The notes beneath the pieces were generated by a model. It was given only the letters and a program-made list of their open reading frames with translations. It had not been told where the DNA came from and ran no database searches. A stretch of DNA of 52,440 bases from an uncultured Thiothrix sp. (GTDB lineage: Bacteria > Pseudomonadota > Gammaproteobacteria > Poriferisulfidales > GCA-002705445). The stretch lies in the NCBI GenBank assembly GCA_902624655.1, contig CACNYJ010000006.1:1-52440 (forward strand), read 5' to 3'. Shown in pieces: positions 17,408-25,783 of the stretch. Within the stretch, counting starts at the first letter, position 1; each line of letters opens with the position of its first letter. The position numbers and the translations under genes were made by a program.

Positions 17408-18310
17408 ATGAGTAAACCACTAATTATGCATATGATAACAACAGCAAAGAATTTAAGTCCATTCGATGTAAATATGGCTTATGATGCCGGCTGGGATAAA
17501 TGTGTGCCTTATACTTCAATAGAAACAAAAGAGGTAGAAGGAATTGTGCAAGACGCAATCTTTTCAAGACCTCCTGGTTTAAATAAGACTGGGATTTTTG
17601 TTGGAGGAAGAGATCCACATGAAGCTATAGAGATGCTAAATATTTGTAAAAAATCTCAAGTTCCTCCGTTTACAATTTCTGGTTTTGCTGACCCTAGCGG
17701 TGCTTTCACAACTGCGGCTGGAATGATTGCAAAAGTTGAAGAGTCTTTGAAAAAACATTTTGATAAAAATTTTAAAGATTTATCTGTTGTTGTTTTTGGC
17801 GGTACTGGGCCAGTAGGCTGTATAGCTGCAGTTCTAGCAGCATCATCTGGAGCAAATGTAAAAATTCTTGGCAGAAAAAAAGAAAAGTGCGACGAACTTG
17901 CAAATTATTGTCTTGAAAAATATTTAAGTGAAGGATGCACTTTGGTGGGCGCTTCGAATGATGATTTTAAAAATTTTGTGTCAGAAGTCGATGTTGTGCT
18001 TGCGAGCGGAGCTGCTGGAATACAGTTGGTTTCTGAAAATGATCTCAAAGAGGCAAAAAAATTAAAAGTTGCTGCTGATGTTAACGCAGTCCCTCCATCG
18101 GGTGTCTCTGGTCTTGATGCAATGCAGGATAGCAAGGAACTTAATGGCTCAAGCTCAGGAGCAGTAGGTATAGGAGCATTAGCTATAGGTCAGGTTAAGT
18201 ACCAAGCACAAAGCAAACTCTTAAAGAAAATGGCAAATTCAGAAAAACCAGTATTTCTTGATTTTAATGATGCTTTAGAATTAGCTAGAGAGTATGTTTC
18301 CTCAAAATAA
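17408..18310 (+). CDS. mtdB: NAD(P)-dependent methylene-H4MPT dehydrogenase (MtdB type)
   Basis: This 300-residue protein matches MtdB. Its N-terminal domain holds SPFDVNMAYDAGWD and QDAIFSRPPG; FADPSGAFTTAAGM lies in the linker; the Rossmann motif is VVFGGTGPVGCIAA (about residue 130). MtdB oxidises methylene-H4MPT to methenyl-H4MPT with NAD+ or NADP+, in the cytoplasm, directly after the Fae step. A ribosome site AAAAAGGA lies at the end of mptG. It overlaps the following ATP-grasp gene by 17 nt. MtdC or MtdA are alternatives, but the N-terminal signature favours MtdB. Confidence 0.93.
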   Translation: MSKPLIMHMITTAKNLSPFDVNMAYDAGWDKCVPYTSIETKEVEGIVQDAIFSRPPGLNKTGIFVGGRDPHEAIEMLNICKKSQVPPFTISGFADPSGAFTTAAGMIAKVEESLKKHFDKNFKDLSVVVFGGTGPVGCIAAVLAASSGANVKILGRKKEKCDELANYCLEKYLSEGCTLVGASNDDFKNFVSEVDVVLASGAAGIQLVSENDLKEAKKLKVAADVNAVPPSGVSGLDAMQDSKELNGSSSGAVGIGALAIGQVKYQAQSKLLKKMANSEKPVFLDFNDALELAREYVSSK

Positions 18311-19406
18311 TATAGTTCTAATAGGAAACGCGTTAGTAAGCCAAAGTAAATCTCTAAGAAATTTAAAAAAAAGAGTAATAAATATTGATTCTTTTAATGA
18401 TAAAGATCTTATAGGGGAAAACTATCTTAATCCAGATCCACAAGGAAGAGTAAACAAAGACGTAATCTTAATCATAAAAAATTTAAATCTTGATAAAAAA
18501 GATACTTTAATTATTGCTTCATCCGAATATGAAAATGATATTGATTATTTCACCGAGCTTAAGAAATATGGGACTCCACTTGGAAATAGTCAATCAAACA
18601 TTTGCGATATTTATGATCACAGAAAAATTTTTAAAAAATTAAAAAAACAAAATATTAAATTTCCTGAAAAACTTTCAAATAGTGAACTAAACAATAAAGA
18701 TTATATAAAAAAGAGTTTTCATTCATCGGGCGGTTTGAATTTAAAAAAAAATGAATTTTCTGAAGATTTAAATAAAGATGAGTTCTACCAAACTTTTATT
18801 GAGGGAGATTCTTATTCGGTAATATTTATATGTAAAAATAAAGAATTCTCTATTGTTGGCATTAATAAAATTTTTTCAAAGAAAACAAAATTTTCTGAAT
18901 TTACATTTTCAGGCGCCTACTCAAATTTAGATTTAAAGAAAGAAGTCATAGATTCGTTAAAAAGAATAATTAATTTCTTTGTAAAAAATTACAACCTTGT
19001 AGGCTTAAACGGGATAGATTTTATTTTATCTGATGATGTTTATTTCCTTGAAATAAATCCAAGAATTACACAAACATGCTTCATGTATGAAGATAATTTT
19101 TCCGATGGTTTTCTAAATGCACATATAGAGGCTTGTAGTCAAAATAACAAAAAAATTGAAATTAATGATGATAAAAGCTATTTTGCTTTTGAGACAATAT
19201 TTGCTAATTCTTCTTTTAATTTTAACATTGACACTCAAGAATTAAATTTTCTTATTAATATCCCGAAACAAAATACTTTTATTGAAGTTGGTTATCCTAT
19301 ATGTACAATATGTAGTAAATCTAATACAAATGAAAGCCTAAAATCTGTAATGTCAGAAAGATTACAATTAGTTAAGAATAAACTTAAAAACGTAGAGATT
19401 ATATAG
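18294..19406 (+). CDS. ATP-grasp protein of H4MPT biosynthesis (orfY-like)
   Basis: The 370-residue protein has an ATP-grasp body. A preATP-grasp domain with ASSEYEND and GTPLGNSQSN is followed by the lysine strand KKSFHSSGG, the grasp strand QTFIEGDSYSVIF and the metal-binding GIDFILSDDVYFLEINPRITQT (broken here by residues between the motifs). Methylotroph C1 clusters carry such a gene next to mch, called orfY in Methylobacterium; it is needed for H4MPT-linked growth, but its reaction is not firmly known. Sitting between mtdB (17-nt overlap) and mch (zero gap) supports this. The exact substrate is unknown and the orfY equation is by position and fold only. Confidence 0.75.
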   Translation: MFPQNNIVLIGNALVSQSKSLRNLKKRVINIDSFNDKDLIGENYLNPDPQGRVNKDVILIIKNLNLDKKDTLIIASSEYENDIDYFTELKKYGTPLGNSQSNICDIYDHRKIFKKLKKQNIKFPEKLSNSELNNKDYIKKSFHSSGGLNLKKNEFSEDLNKDEFYQTFIEGDSYSVIFICKNKEFSIVGINKIFSKKTKFSEFTFSGAYSNLDLKKEVIDSLKRIINFFVKNYNLVGLNGIDFILSDDVYFLEINPRITQTCFMYEDNFSDGFLNAHIEACSQNNKKIEINDDKSYFAFETIFANSSFNFNIDTQELNFLINIPKQNTFIEVGYPICTICSKSNTNESLKSVMSERLQLVKNKLKNVEII

Positions 19407-20366
19407 ATGATAAGTGTAAATCAAAGATCACAGCATTTAATTACTGATTTAATCGATAATTCTGATTATTATCGAGTAGAGGTAATTGAAGGATATAAAA
19501 ACTGCACAATTATTGATGCTGGCTTAAAAAATGACGGTAACATGGAGGCAGGGCGAATTGTAAGTGAAATATGTCTCGGTGGTCTTGGGAGAGTACATAT
19601 TTTAAATTCCTTACAAAGTGAGCATTGGCCTTTAACAATTCAAGTCAATACGAATGACCCAGTAATTGCATGTTTAGGCTCTCAGTATGCTGGATGGAGC
19701 CTATCCTCTCAAAATAAAGAAAATAAGTTTAATGCTCTTGGCTCAGGCCCTGGAAGAGCGCTAGCTTTAAAAGAGCCATTATTCAAAGATATTAAGTATT
19801 CCGACAAATATGACAAAACATGCATTGTTCTAGAAGTTGATTCTTTTCCACCAGACGACGTAATTGAAAAAATTTCAAAAGATACTGGCGTATCTACTAA
19901 TAACTTAACAATTATTATCACACCCACATCAAGCATTGTTGGAAATATACAAGTAGTATCGAGAGTCCTTGAGGTAGCGTTACACAAGGCGCATGAACTA
20001 AAATTTCCAATGGAAAATATTATAGAGGGTTTTGGCAGTGCGCCGATCCCACCAACCTCTCCAGATTTTCTTACTGCCATGGGAAGAACGAATGATGCAA
20101 TTATATTTGCTGGAATAACACAACTTGTAGTTCGTTCGTCCGATAAAGAGGCAAAAGAATTATGCTCAAATATGCCAAGCTCAAAATCAAGTGACTACGG
20201 AAAACCATTTGCTGAAATTTTTAAAGATTATGAGTATGATTTTTTTAAGATTGATGCAAATTTATTCAGCCCAAGTAAAGTAATTATCTCAAATGTAGAA
20301 ACTGGAAATACTTTTATAAATGGAGAAATTGATAATAAATTAATGAAAAAATCTTTTGGGATCTAA
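19407..20366 (+). CDS. mch: Methenyl-H4MPT cyclohydrolase
   Basis: The 319-residue length is normal for Mch. Characteristic segments are DAGLKNDGNMEAGRIVSEICLGG in the N-terminal part, NALGSGPGRALA, and near the C-terminal third GFGSAPIPPTSPDFLTAMGR followed by NDAIIFAG. It hydrolyses methenyl-H4MPT to formyl-H4MPT, the third step of the formaldehyde oxidation chain; formyl transfer/hydrolase genes (fhcABCD) are not in the window. The ATG follows the stop of the ATP-grasp gene directly, so translation is probably coupled. Confidence 0.96.
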   Translation: MISVNQRSQHLITDLIDNSDYYRVEVIEGYKNCTIIDAGLKNDGNMEAGRIVSEICLGGLGRVHILNSLQSEHWPLTIQVNTNDPVIACLGSQYAGWSLSSQNKENKFNALGSGPGRALALKEPLFKDIKYSDKYDKTCIVLEVDSFPPDDVIEKISKDTGVSTNNLTIIITPTSSIVGNIQVVSRVLEVALHKAHELKFPMENIIEGFGSAPIPPTSPDFLTAMGRTNDAIIFAGITQLVVRSSDKEAKELCSNMPSSKSSDYGKPFAEIFKDYEYDFFKIDANLFSPSKVIISNVETGNTFINGEIDNKLMKKSFGI

Positions 20367-20371
20367 TTAGC

Positions 20372-21262
20372 ATGTATTTACTTTTTACTGAAGATGATGG
20401 TTGGCATACTAATCAAATTGCAGAAGTATTTAAAAAGAATAATAAAGAATTAAATATAATAAAAATAAATGAAACGTCTATAGTAATAGACGAAAATCCA
20501 AAACTAAAATATCAAGATTTTGAAATTTCATTTGACAATGTTAAAGGCGCTTTTGTCAGAGGTATTCCTGGTGGTACCTTAGAAGAAATCTGCTTTCATT
20601 TAGATATATTACATTACTTAGAACTTGAAAATGTTACTGTCTATAATAACACACTATGTATCGAAAAAAGTGTTGATAAGGTCAGGACTTCATGCATTTT
20701 AACAGCAGCTGGGATACCTACTCCAAACACATTTATTACAACAAATATTAAACATTTGAAAAATTTTCAAAATCAATTTCTTAAAAATGATCTTGTTTGC
20801 AAGCCTATATTTGGATCACAAGGAAAGGGCCTTGAAATACTTAATAAAAATAATTGCCATCCAGATTATGAAATGTTAAATAACGTTTATTATCTTCAAG
20901 AATTTGTTGAACACCCCGATGAAATTTATGTAGACTGGAGATTATTTGTTATAGAAAACGAAGTTATCGCATCCATGTCTAGAGAGGGAAGTTCTTGGAT
21001 AAATAATGTTGCGAGTGGAGCAATATGTAAACCCTTTAAGCCTTCTCAAGAAATGATAAAACTTGCTATTGACTCGTCAAATGCTTTAGGCATGAATTAT
21101 GCTGGTGTTGATATTATGCTTGGAAAAGATGGATATATGGTTACAGAAGTTAATAGTATTCCTGCATGGAAGGGCATTCAATCCGTATCCGAAAATATAA
21201 ATATCGCAGAAATGATGATCGGTAATTTTCTTAAAATATGTGAGGAAAAAAATGTTAAGTGA
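20372..21262 (+). CDS. RimK-like ATP-grasp ligase (orf17-like)
   Basis: The 296-residue protein is a RimK/glutathione-synthetase-type ATP-grasp enzyme. Visible elements are VDKVRTSCILTAAGIPTP, CKPIFGSQGKGLEIL as the flexible glycine loop, YLQEFVEHPDEIYVDWRLFV, and AGVDIMLGKDG...VTEVNSIPAWKGIQ as the metal site. RimK-like ligases add amino acids (glutamate in methanopterin pathways) to a carboxylate, and methylotroph clusters include one named orf17. It probably glutamylates or otherwise tailors the H4MPT side chain; that is inference from context. It starts 6 nt after mch and overlaps the next gene by 11 nt. Confidence 0.78.
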   Translation: MYLLFTEDDGWHTNQIAEVFKKNNKELNIIKINETSIVIDENPKLKYQDFEISFDNVKGAFVRGIPGGTLEEICFHLDILHYLELENVTVYNNTLCIEKSVDKVRTSCILTAAGIPTPNTFITTNIKHLKNFQNQFLKNDLVCKPIFGSQGKGLEILNKNNCHPDYEMLNNVYYLQEFVEHPDEIYVDWRLFVIENEVIASMSREGSSWINNVASGAICKPFKPSQEMIKLAIDSSNALGMNYAGVDIMLGKDGYMVTEVNSIPAWKGIQSVSENINIAEMMIGNFLKICEEKNVK

Positions 21263-22097
21263 AAATCAGGTAAAAATGGCTTTCGAGTATGCATGTAAAT
21301 TAGATGTATTTTCAATTAAGCCAGGTAACGTTTTATTAAATCACCCAGCTTACGGCATGACACATAAAGATTTTCTGCAAGGCTCAATGGCTTGTTCCGA
21401 CACAATATGTGAACCCAATCTAGATATTGGTGAAAAAATATATCAAAGCGTAAGCTCATCCATGGATGTGGTTGGATGTAATACTAATCTTGGCATAATC
21501 CTTTTGTGTGTTCCAATTGTTGAAGCAATATATTTAAATAAAGATCATACTTTTGAGCAGGATAACCTTAAAAAAGTGATTGATAACATTGACGCAAAAC
21601 AAACACAAAAGATATATAAAGCTATAAACATAGCTTCTGCTGGCGGCATGGGAGAAAAAAGTGAATTTGACCTAAAAAAATCAAAAAAAATAAATTTTAC
21701 ATTTTTTGAGGCGATGAAATATGCAAGCTCTTACGATTACATTGCTTTCCAATATTCTACCTATTTTGACAATATTATTAATAACTTAGCACCATGTTGG
21801 AGAAAATACTTTAAAAAAATGAATAGCGACGAAAATGCAACTACGGCATTATTTATGGAATTTATCTCAAATAATCCAGATAGCCTAATTGCAAGAAAAC
21901 ATGGTGTTGATAAGGCTATTGAGGTTTCAGATAAGTTTGTCGATCTTTCCAAAGAGTACAATGACTCGGAAAATCCAAATAAATTAAATAATAAGTTGTT
22001 ATTACTGGATTCAGAGCTTAAGATACAAGGGTTAAACCCTGGAACAACGGCCGACGTTGTAGTGGCAAGTATCTTTCTCAACCGCTTGGGTTTATAA
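21252..22097 (+). CDS. CitG/MdcB-like protein of the H4MPT cluster (orf5-like)
   Basis: I choose ATG 21252 (281 residues) because a GAGG ribosome site lies 6 nt before it; an in-frame GTG at 21240 precedes that site. The protein has the triphosphoribosyl-dephospho-CoA synthase fold: an early DVFSIKPGNV, the NTNLGIILL segment, a mid-protein ASAGGMGEK, and the closing LNPGTTADVVVASIFL, which is the family's C-terminal signature. In methylotrophs the homologue orf5 is part of the H4MPT cluster and is thought to act in cofactor synthesis, not citrate lyase assembly. No citrate lyase genes are present here. Last gene before the fae promoter. Confidence 0.82.
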   Translation: MLSENQVKMAFEYACKLDVFSIKPGNVLLNHPAYGMTHKDFLQGSMACSDTICEPNLDIGEKIYQSVSSSMDVVGCNTNLGIILLCVPIVEAIYLNKDHTFEQDNLKKVIDNIDAKQTQKIYKAINIASAGGMGEKSEFDLKKSKKINFTFFEAMKYASSYDYIAFQYSTYFDNIINNLAPCWRKYFKKMNSDENATTALFMEFISNNPDSLIARKHGVDKAIEVSDKFVDLSKEYNDSENPNKLNNKLLLLDSELKIQGLNPGTTADVVVASIFLNRLGL

Positions 22098-22134
22098 TAC
22101 TATAGTTAGTTTTTTACAATCTTTATAGTAAGAA

Positions 22135-22162
22135 TTAACTATTTTACTTAAATTATTATAAT
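22135..22162 (+). promoter_or_regulatory. Probable strong promoter of fae
   Basis: TTAACT (22135-22140), a 16-nt spacer and a perfect TATAAT (22157-22162) lie in the 80-nt gap before fae. The expected start near 22169 would give a leader of about nine bases, but the AGGAG ribosome site is at 22166-22170, so the true start may be slightly earlier. A dedicated promoter plus the terminator at 22720 suits the high expression known for Fae. Confidence 0.5.
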
Positions 22163-22177
22163 AATAGGAGTTTTATC

Positions 22178-22702
22178 ATGGCAATAAATAAAGTTTTAGT
22201 AGGGGAATGTCTAGTAAATGACAATGACCCAACAGGAACTATGGCAGAGATTGCTCACATCGATTTATTAATCGGTCCAAGAGGCTCAGCAGTAGAAACA
22301 GCATTTTGTAATGGTCTTTGTAACAACAAGGATGGATTTACATCTCTTTTAGCGGTGGTTGGTCCAAACTTAGTTTGTAAACCAAATACAATGATGTTTA
22401 ACAAAGTTACAATTAAAGGCGCTAAACAAGCAGTTCAAATGTTTGGTCCTGCTCAGAAAGCTGTAGCTATGGCTGTTGCTGACAGCGTTGAAGCTGGAGT
22501 TATTCCTAAAGGTGAAGCAGACGATTTATACGTTTGTGTCGGTGTATTTATTCACTGGGAAGCTAATAGTGATGAGGCTATATATGAAAACAACTACAAA
22601 GCTACAAAAGGCGCTATCGAAGCTGCCGTTAAAAGCTTTCCTTCAGTTGATGACATGTTGGCTAAAAAAGATGCTACAGACCATCCTTTCCAAGGATTCT
22701 AA
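22178..22702 (+). CDS. fae: Formaldehyde-activating enzyme
   Basis: The 174-residue protein condenses formaldehyde with H4MPT to methylene-H4MPT, the entry point of the pathway. Signatures are [18 protein letters not shown] (His27 is the conserved catalytic histidine), [43 protein letters not shown] and GVFIHWEA, ending HPFQGF. Compared with the Fae sequences I remember, a few extra residues (NDNDPTGTM region, 14-22) lie before the catalytic histidine. AGGAG lies 7 nt before the ATG. It has its own promoter and terminator, which implies a separate abundant transcript. Confidence 0.97.
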   Translation: MAINKVLVGECLVNDNDPTGTMAEIAHIDLLIGPRGSAVETAFCNGLCNNKDGFTSLLAVVGPNLVCKPNTMMFNKVTIKGAKQAVQMFGPAQKAVAMAVADSVEAGVIPKGEADDLYVCVGVFIHWEANSDEAIYENNYKATKGAIEAAVKSFPSVDDMLAKKDATDHPFQGF

Positions 22703-22719
22703 GCAATCTTGTATTATTT

Positions 22720-22750
22720 GCGCCAACTTCTAGAGTTGGCGCAGTTTTAT
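22720..22750 (+). terminator. Intrinsic terminator of fae
   Basis: A perfect 9-bp stem, GCGCCAACT (22720-22728) with AGTTGGCGC (22734-22742) around the loop TCTAG, starts 17 nt after the fae stop and is followed by AGTTTTAT. This is the strongest hairpin I noticed in the window and closes the C1 block. Confidence 0.88.
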
Positions 22751-22792
22751 AAAAATTTTAATCAATAGAGTGGGTATAAGCTAAGTTAATAT

Positions 22793-23938
22793 ATGTCCTC
22801 AGACGATAATAAAATTGAAAAAGAAGGTTTAACAAATCTAGAATTTTCATTCAAATACTCTATTCCAATAGAATCAGTAGTCTCAAATTCAAAAAAAAAG
22901 CTAAATAAAAATCTTAAGGAGCATAGTAAAAGAGCTCTTGATGACGATCAATCAACAATTTTGAAAGCTTATCACGACCTAGGACTTTTAGAGTCAAATG
23001 AAAAGGAAATTCAAATATATGAAGAAGTCCGAAAACTTAATTACCTATTTTGGCTTAAAGATAAACTTAAAGCTTTAGATTTTGAATTTACTGAAGAAAA
23101 TTTGTATAGTGAAGATTCACATAAAATTATTACAAAAAATTATATTTCAACGCCAAAAAAAAATATAAATCTTTTAGACATAAAGAGTTTAAATATTCCG
23201 AATTTCCCGCTATATATGGCTATAATTCTATTAAATAAAGCCCATATCTCAAAAGAATTCATATACATTCAAAATATTGATAAATTACTTTATGAAAATA
23301 TATCAAAAGAACTTTTAAAGTTTAATATAGATTTAAAAAAACTTGCAATTAATCAGGAGCTCTCACTATACAGATTCAATACGTTAAAAGATTGCAACAA
23401 ATTAAAGATTTTAATATCCAAATACCTTGCAGAAATCCCAACTTTAGACGAAAAATTCTTTTCAAAAAGCGTAATCTCTTGCGTAACAAAGAAACTTGTT
23501 TTTGATTCTGCTCACTTCATCACAGATCATGATGGTAAATGTAAAAACATGCATGGTGGAAGATATAATATTGAGATCTCAATCAAAGACAGAATTGATC
23601 CGTTGACAGGATTTGTGATTGATTATTCACTTATAAAAAATATTACCAAAAATTTAGTAATTAACAAATTCGATCATAAAACTCTTAACTTAACATGCTC
23701 AGAACTTGCTTGGAGGTCAAGCACAGAATTTTTAGCTATAGTTATCTGGGAAATTTTAATAGAGTATTTACCAAGCTTGAGTAAAATTAAAATATTTGAG
23801 ACAGAAACATCCTTTTGTGAATTTGAAGGTTGTTCTCTTGAAGAATTCCAAAAAAATGGACCAAGTGAAATCTTAAGTTACTTTAAGAATCTTTCGAGAA
23901 ACAATGAAAAAAAAGAAGATTTGAATATAGCAGGATAA
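22793..23938 (+). CDS. PTPS/QueD-like protein with long N-terminal extension
   Basis: The 381-residue protein has a C-terminal 6-pyruvoyltetrahydropterin synthase-like domain (about 225-350). It shows FDSAHF with His241, KCKNMHGGRY with Cys250 and His254, FDHKTLN and a late IKIFETETS glutamate. The zinc motif normally reads HGH; here residue 256 is Gly. The N-terminal 220 residues are lysine-rich, mostly helical in character and not recognised by me. Its place 90 nt after the fae terminator suggests a pterin role, perhaps in H4MPT synthesis, but it is not in the same transcript block. The 6-carboxytetrahydropterin synthase of queuosine synthesis is an alternative made less likely by the extension. 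Confidence 0.65.
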   Translation: MSSDDNKIEKEGLTNLEFSFKYSIPIESVVSNSKKKLNKNLKEHSKRALDDDQSTILKAYHDLGLLESNEKEIQIYEEVRKLNYLFWLKDKLKALDFEFTEENLYSEDSHKIITKNYISTPKKNINLLDIKSLNIPNFPLYMAIILLNKAHISKEFIYIQNIDKLLYENISKELLKFNIDLKKLAINQELSLYRFNTLKDCNKLKILISKYLAEIPTLDEKFFSKSVISCVTKKLVFDSAHFITDHDGKCKNMHGGRYNIEISIKDRIDPLTGFVIDYSLIKNITKNLVINKFDHKTLNLTCSELAWRSSTEFLAIVIWEILIEYLPSLSKIKIFETETSFCEFEGCSLEEFQKNGPSEILSYFKNLSRNNEKKEDLNIAG

Positions 23939-23943
23939 CTACT

Positions 23944-24846
23944 ATGCATTCATGGTTATTAAATAATTATAATTATTTAAAAGATCTCATTGATAATGAT
24001 ACTTTACCAAATTGTTTAATAATTACCGGAAATAAATCAATAGGTAAAGATTATCTAGCAAAAGCTATTGCTGGTTATTATCTTGAAATTAAAGAAAAAG
24101 AGCTTCTGAACAATCAAAACTATAAATATATTTCTTGTGAAGATGGGTCAAAAATTATCAAAATAGATCAAATAAGAGATATATTCGAATATGTTTACCT
24201 GCAGACCAATAAAAGATTAATTTATATAAAAGATGGAGATAAGCTGAACATTAATGGATCAAATGCTCTTTTGAAAATTATTGAAGAACCTCCAAAAGGA
24301 ACAAAATTCATAATAACTACAAATAAAATACAGTCTATTATTCCGACCATCAAAAGTAGGAGCGCAATAGTTAAATGCAATAATCCTACAACAGATGATA
24401 TAAATGGATACTTAGAAAGTATTGAGGAAGTAGCTCTTGATAATTATTATGTCTTGTCAAACTTAAATAGCAAATATGTTAATAAAAAATTCTACTCGGA
24501 AAAATTCTTAATAATAAATGACTTTTTTTCTGAAATTGATAATTATATAAATTCAGAAGATAATATAATAAACATCTCAAGCAAATACTCAGCTTATAAT
24601 ATTGAGCAATTAATAAATATTTTACTATTCACGATAATTAATTTTCAGAAATCTTTTTTATTAAAGGAGAATTCGAGATTTTATGATGATAACGAAAATT
24701 TTTTAAAAAATTATAGTTCAAAAAAATTAGAATTCATTTATGATAAGCTAATAAGTATAAAGAAAAATATCAATATAATTCAGAATAATGAAACAATTTT
24801 ATTTTCAATTTTTATTCTTTTTAAAAAAACTGCCATTTCAGCTTAG
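23944..24846 (+). CDS. holB: DNA polymerase III delta' subunit
   Basis: The 300-residue protein is a clamp-loader AAA+ subunit. The N-terminal CLIITGNKSIGKDYLAKAI is a degenerate P-loop, as usual for the non-hydrolysing delta'. Sensor and motif regions INGSNALLKIIEEPP and TIKSRSAIVKC are diagnostic. The zinc cysteines found in many delta' proteins after the P-loop are not visible. Delta' acts as stator of the loader that puts the beta clamp on DNA. It starts 5 nt after the PTPS-like gene, and its last 59 nt overlap the start of the next gene in another frame. Confidence 0.88.
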   Translation: MHSWLLNNYNYLKDLIDNDTLPNCLIITGNKSIGKDYLAKAIAGYYLEIKEKELLNNQNYKYISCEDGSKIIKIDQIRDIFEYVYLQTNKRLIYIKDGDKLNINGSNALLKIIEEPPKGTKFIITTNKIQSIIPTIKSRSAIVKCNNPTTDDINGYLESIEEVALDNYYVLSNLNSKYVNKKFYSEKFLIINDFFSEIDNYINSEDNIINISSKYSAYNIEQLINILLFTIINFQKSFLLKENSRFYDDNENFLKNYSSKKLEFIYDKLISIKKNINIIQNNETILFSIFILFKKTAISA

Positions 24847-25783
24847 TTTTTTTCTGCTTTTATTTTTTACGTGCTCTATTTCTTATAGCACAGAGATTTT
24901 CTATATTGAGAAGAATTCTATGGTTATTGGCGACATAAGAAAAGTTCGTGTTTCAGAATCTGAAACAGTCGCCGATATGACAAATAGATATGAATCAGGA
25001 TTTCAAGATCTTTTGATTGCAAATCAAAATTCCCATCACTGGGCTCCAACGGCTAATTCAGAATATACAATACCATCCAAGTACGTGCTTCCAGAAAAAG
25101 ATTATAACGGTATTATATTAAACCTTGCTGAACTTCGTTTATATTTTTATATTCCAGGAACTGATTTATATGAAAATACAAAAGTCATTACTCTACCTGT
25201 AGGTATTGGAAGGCTAGATTGGAAAACGCCACTAGGTGAAACTTTTATAAAAAGTAAGGTGAAAAACCCAACTTGGTATCCGCCAAAATCAATTATCTTA
25301 GAACATGAAGAGAGAGGAGAAGTTTTGCCTCGTCAAGTAGAGTCTGGACCGGACAACCCACTGGGTTATTACGCCCTTAAACTTAATGTTGATGGAGGTT
25401 ATTTACTTCATGGCACAAATAAAAAACATGGAATAGGGATGATGGTTTCTCATGGTTGTGTAAGACTGAGAAATAAGGATATTGAAACAGTTTTTTATAA
25501 TTCTTTTATCGGCACTAAGGTAAAAATTATAAATGCCCCAATAAAATTAGGTGAACATAACGATTTTTTATATATGGAAGTTCATGCTTATAACAACAAA
25601 GAGGTGTATTCTAATAACGTTCAAAATCTATTAACTACTGAAAATATTTATAAGCCAGTTGTCGCTGTAATGGATTTTCTAGAAAATAACCCAAATTTTT
25701 CAATAAATTGGAAAGATGTATTTAAAACATATGAAGAGTCTTCGGGAATACCCGTTATTATTGGCAAAAAAATTACTGATTAG
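24788..25783 (+). CDS. L,D-transpeptidase (YkuD domain, ErfK/YbiS type)
   Basis: The 331-residue secreted protein cross-links peptidoglycan or attaches lipoprotein. A signal peptide occupies residues 1-34 (lysines, then SFFLLLFFTCSISYS). A LysM-like segment (SESETVADMTNRYESGFQDLLIANQ) comes next. The YkuD domain follows, with YLLHGTNK and the catalytic SHGCVRL. The N-terminal half of the signal peptide is encoded over the end of holB (59-nt overlap); no later in-frame ATG would keep the signal peptide, so I accept the overlap. The 3' end overlaps the convergent SDR gene by 11 nt. Confidence 0.9.
   Translation: MKQFYFQFLFFLKKLPFQLSFFLLLFFTCSISYSTEIFYIEKNSMVIGDIRKVRVSESETVADMTNRYESGFQDLLIANQNSHHWAPTANSEYTIPSKYVLPEKDYNGIILNLAELRLYFYIPGTDLYENTKVITLPVGIGRLDWKTPLGETFIKSKVKNPTWYPPKSIILEHEERGEVLPRQVESGPDNPLGYYALKLNVDGGYLLHGTNKKHGIGMMVSHGCVRLRNKDIETVFYNSFIGTKVKIINAPIKLGEHNDFLYMEVHAYNNKEVYSNNVQNLLTTENIYKPVVAVMDFLENNPNFSINWKDVFKTYEESSGIPVIIGKKITD

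Noticed and set aside
19709-20080. 123-codon minus-strand frame opposite mch
   Set aside because: Overlaps the conserved core of mch completely and shows no family motif.
18294-21262. The two ATP-grasp genes as a peptide natural-product or cyanophycin-type system
   Set aside because: Their placement around mch and with mptG, mtdB, orf5 and fae matches known H4MPT clusters; no precursor peptide, transporter or other biosynthetic gene is present.
21761-22081. 106-codon minus-strand frame opposite orf5
   Set aside because: Antisense to the conserved C-terminal signature of the orf5-like gene.
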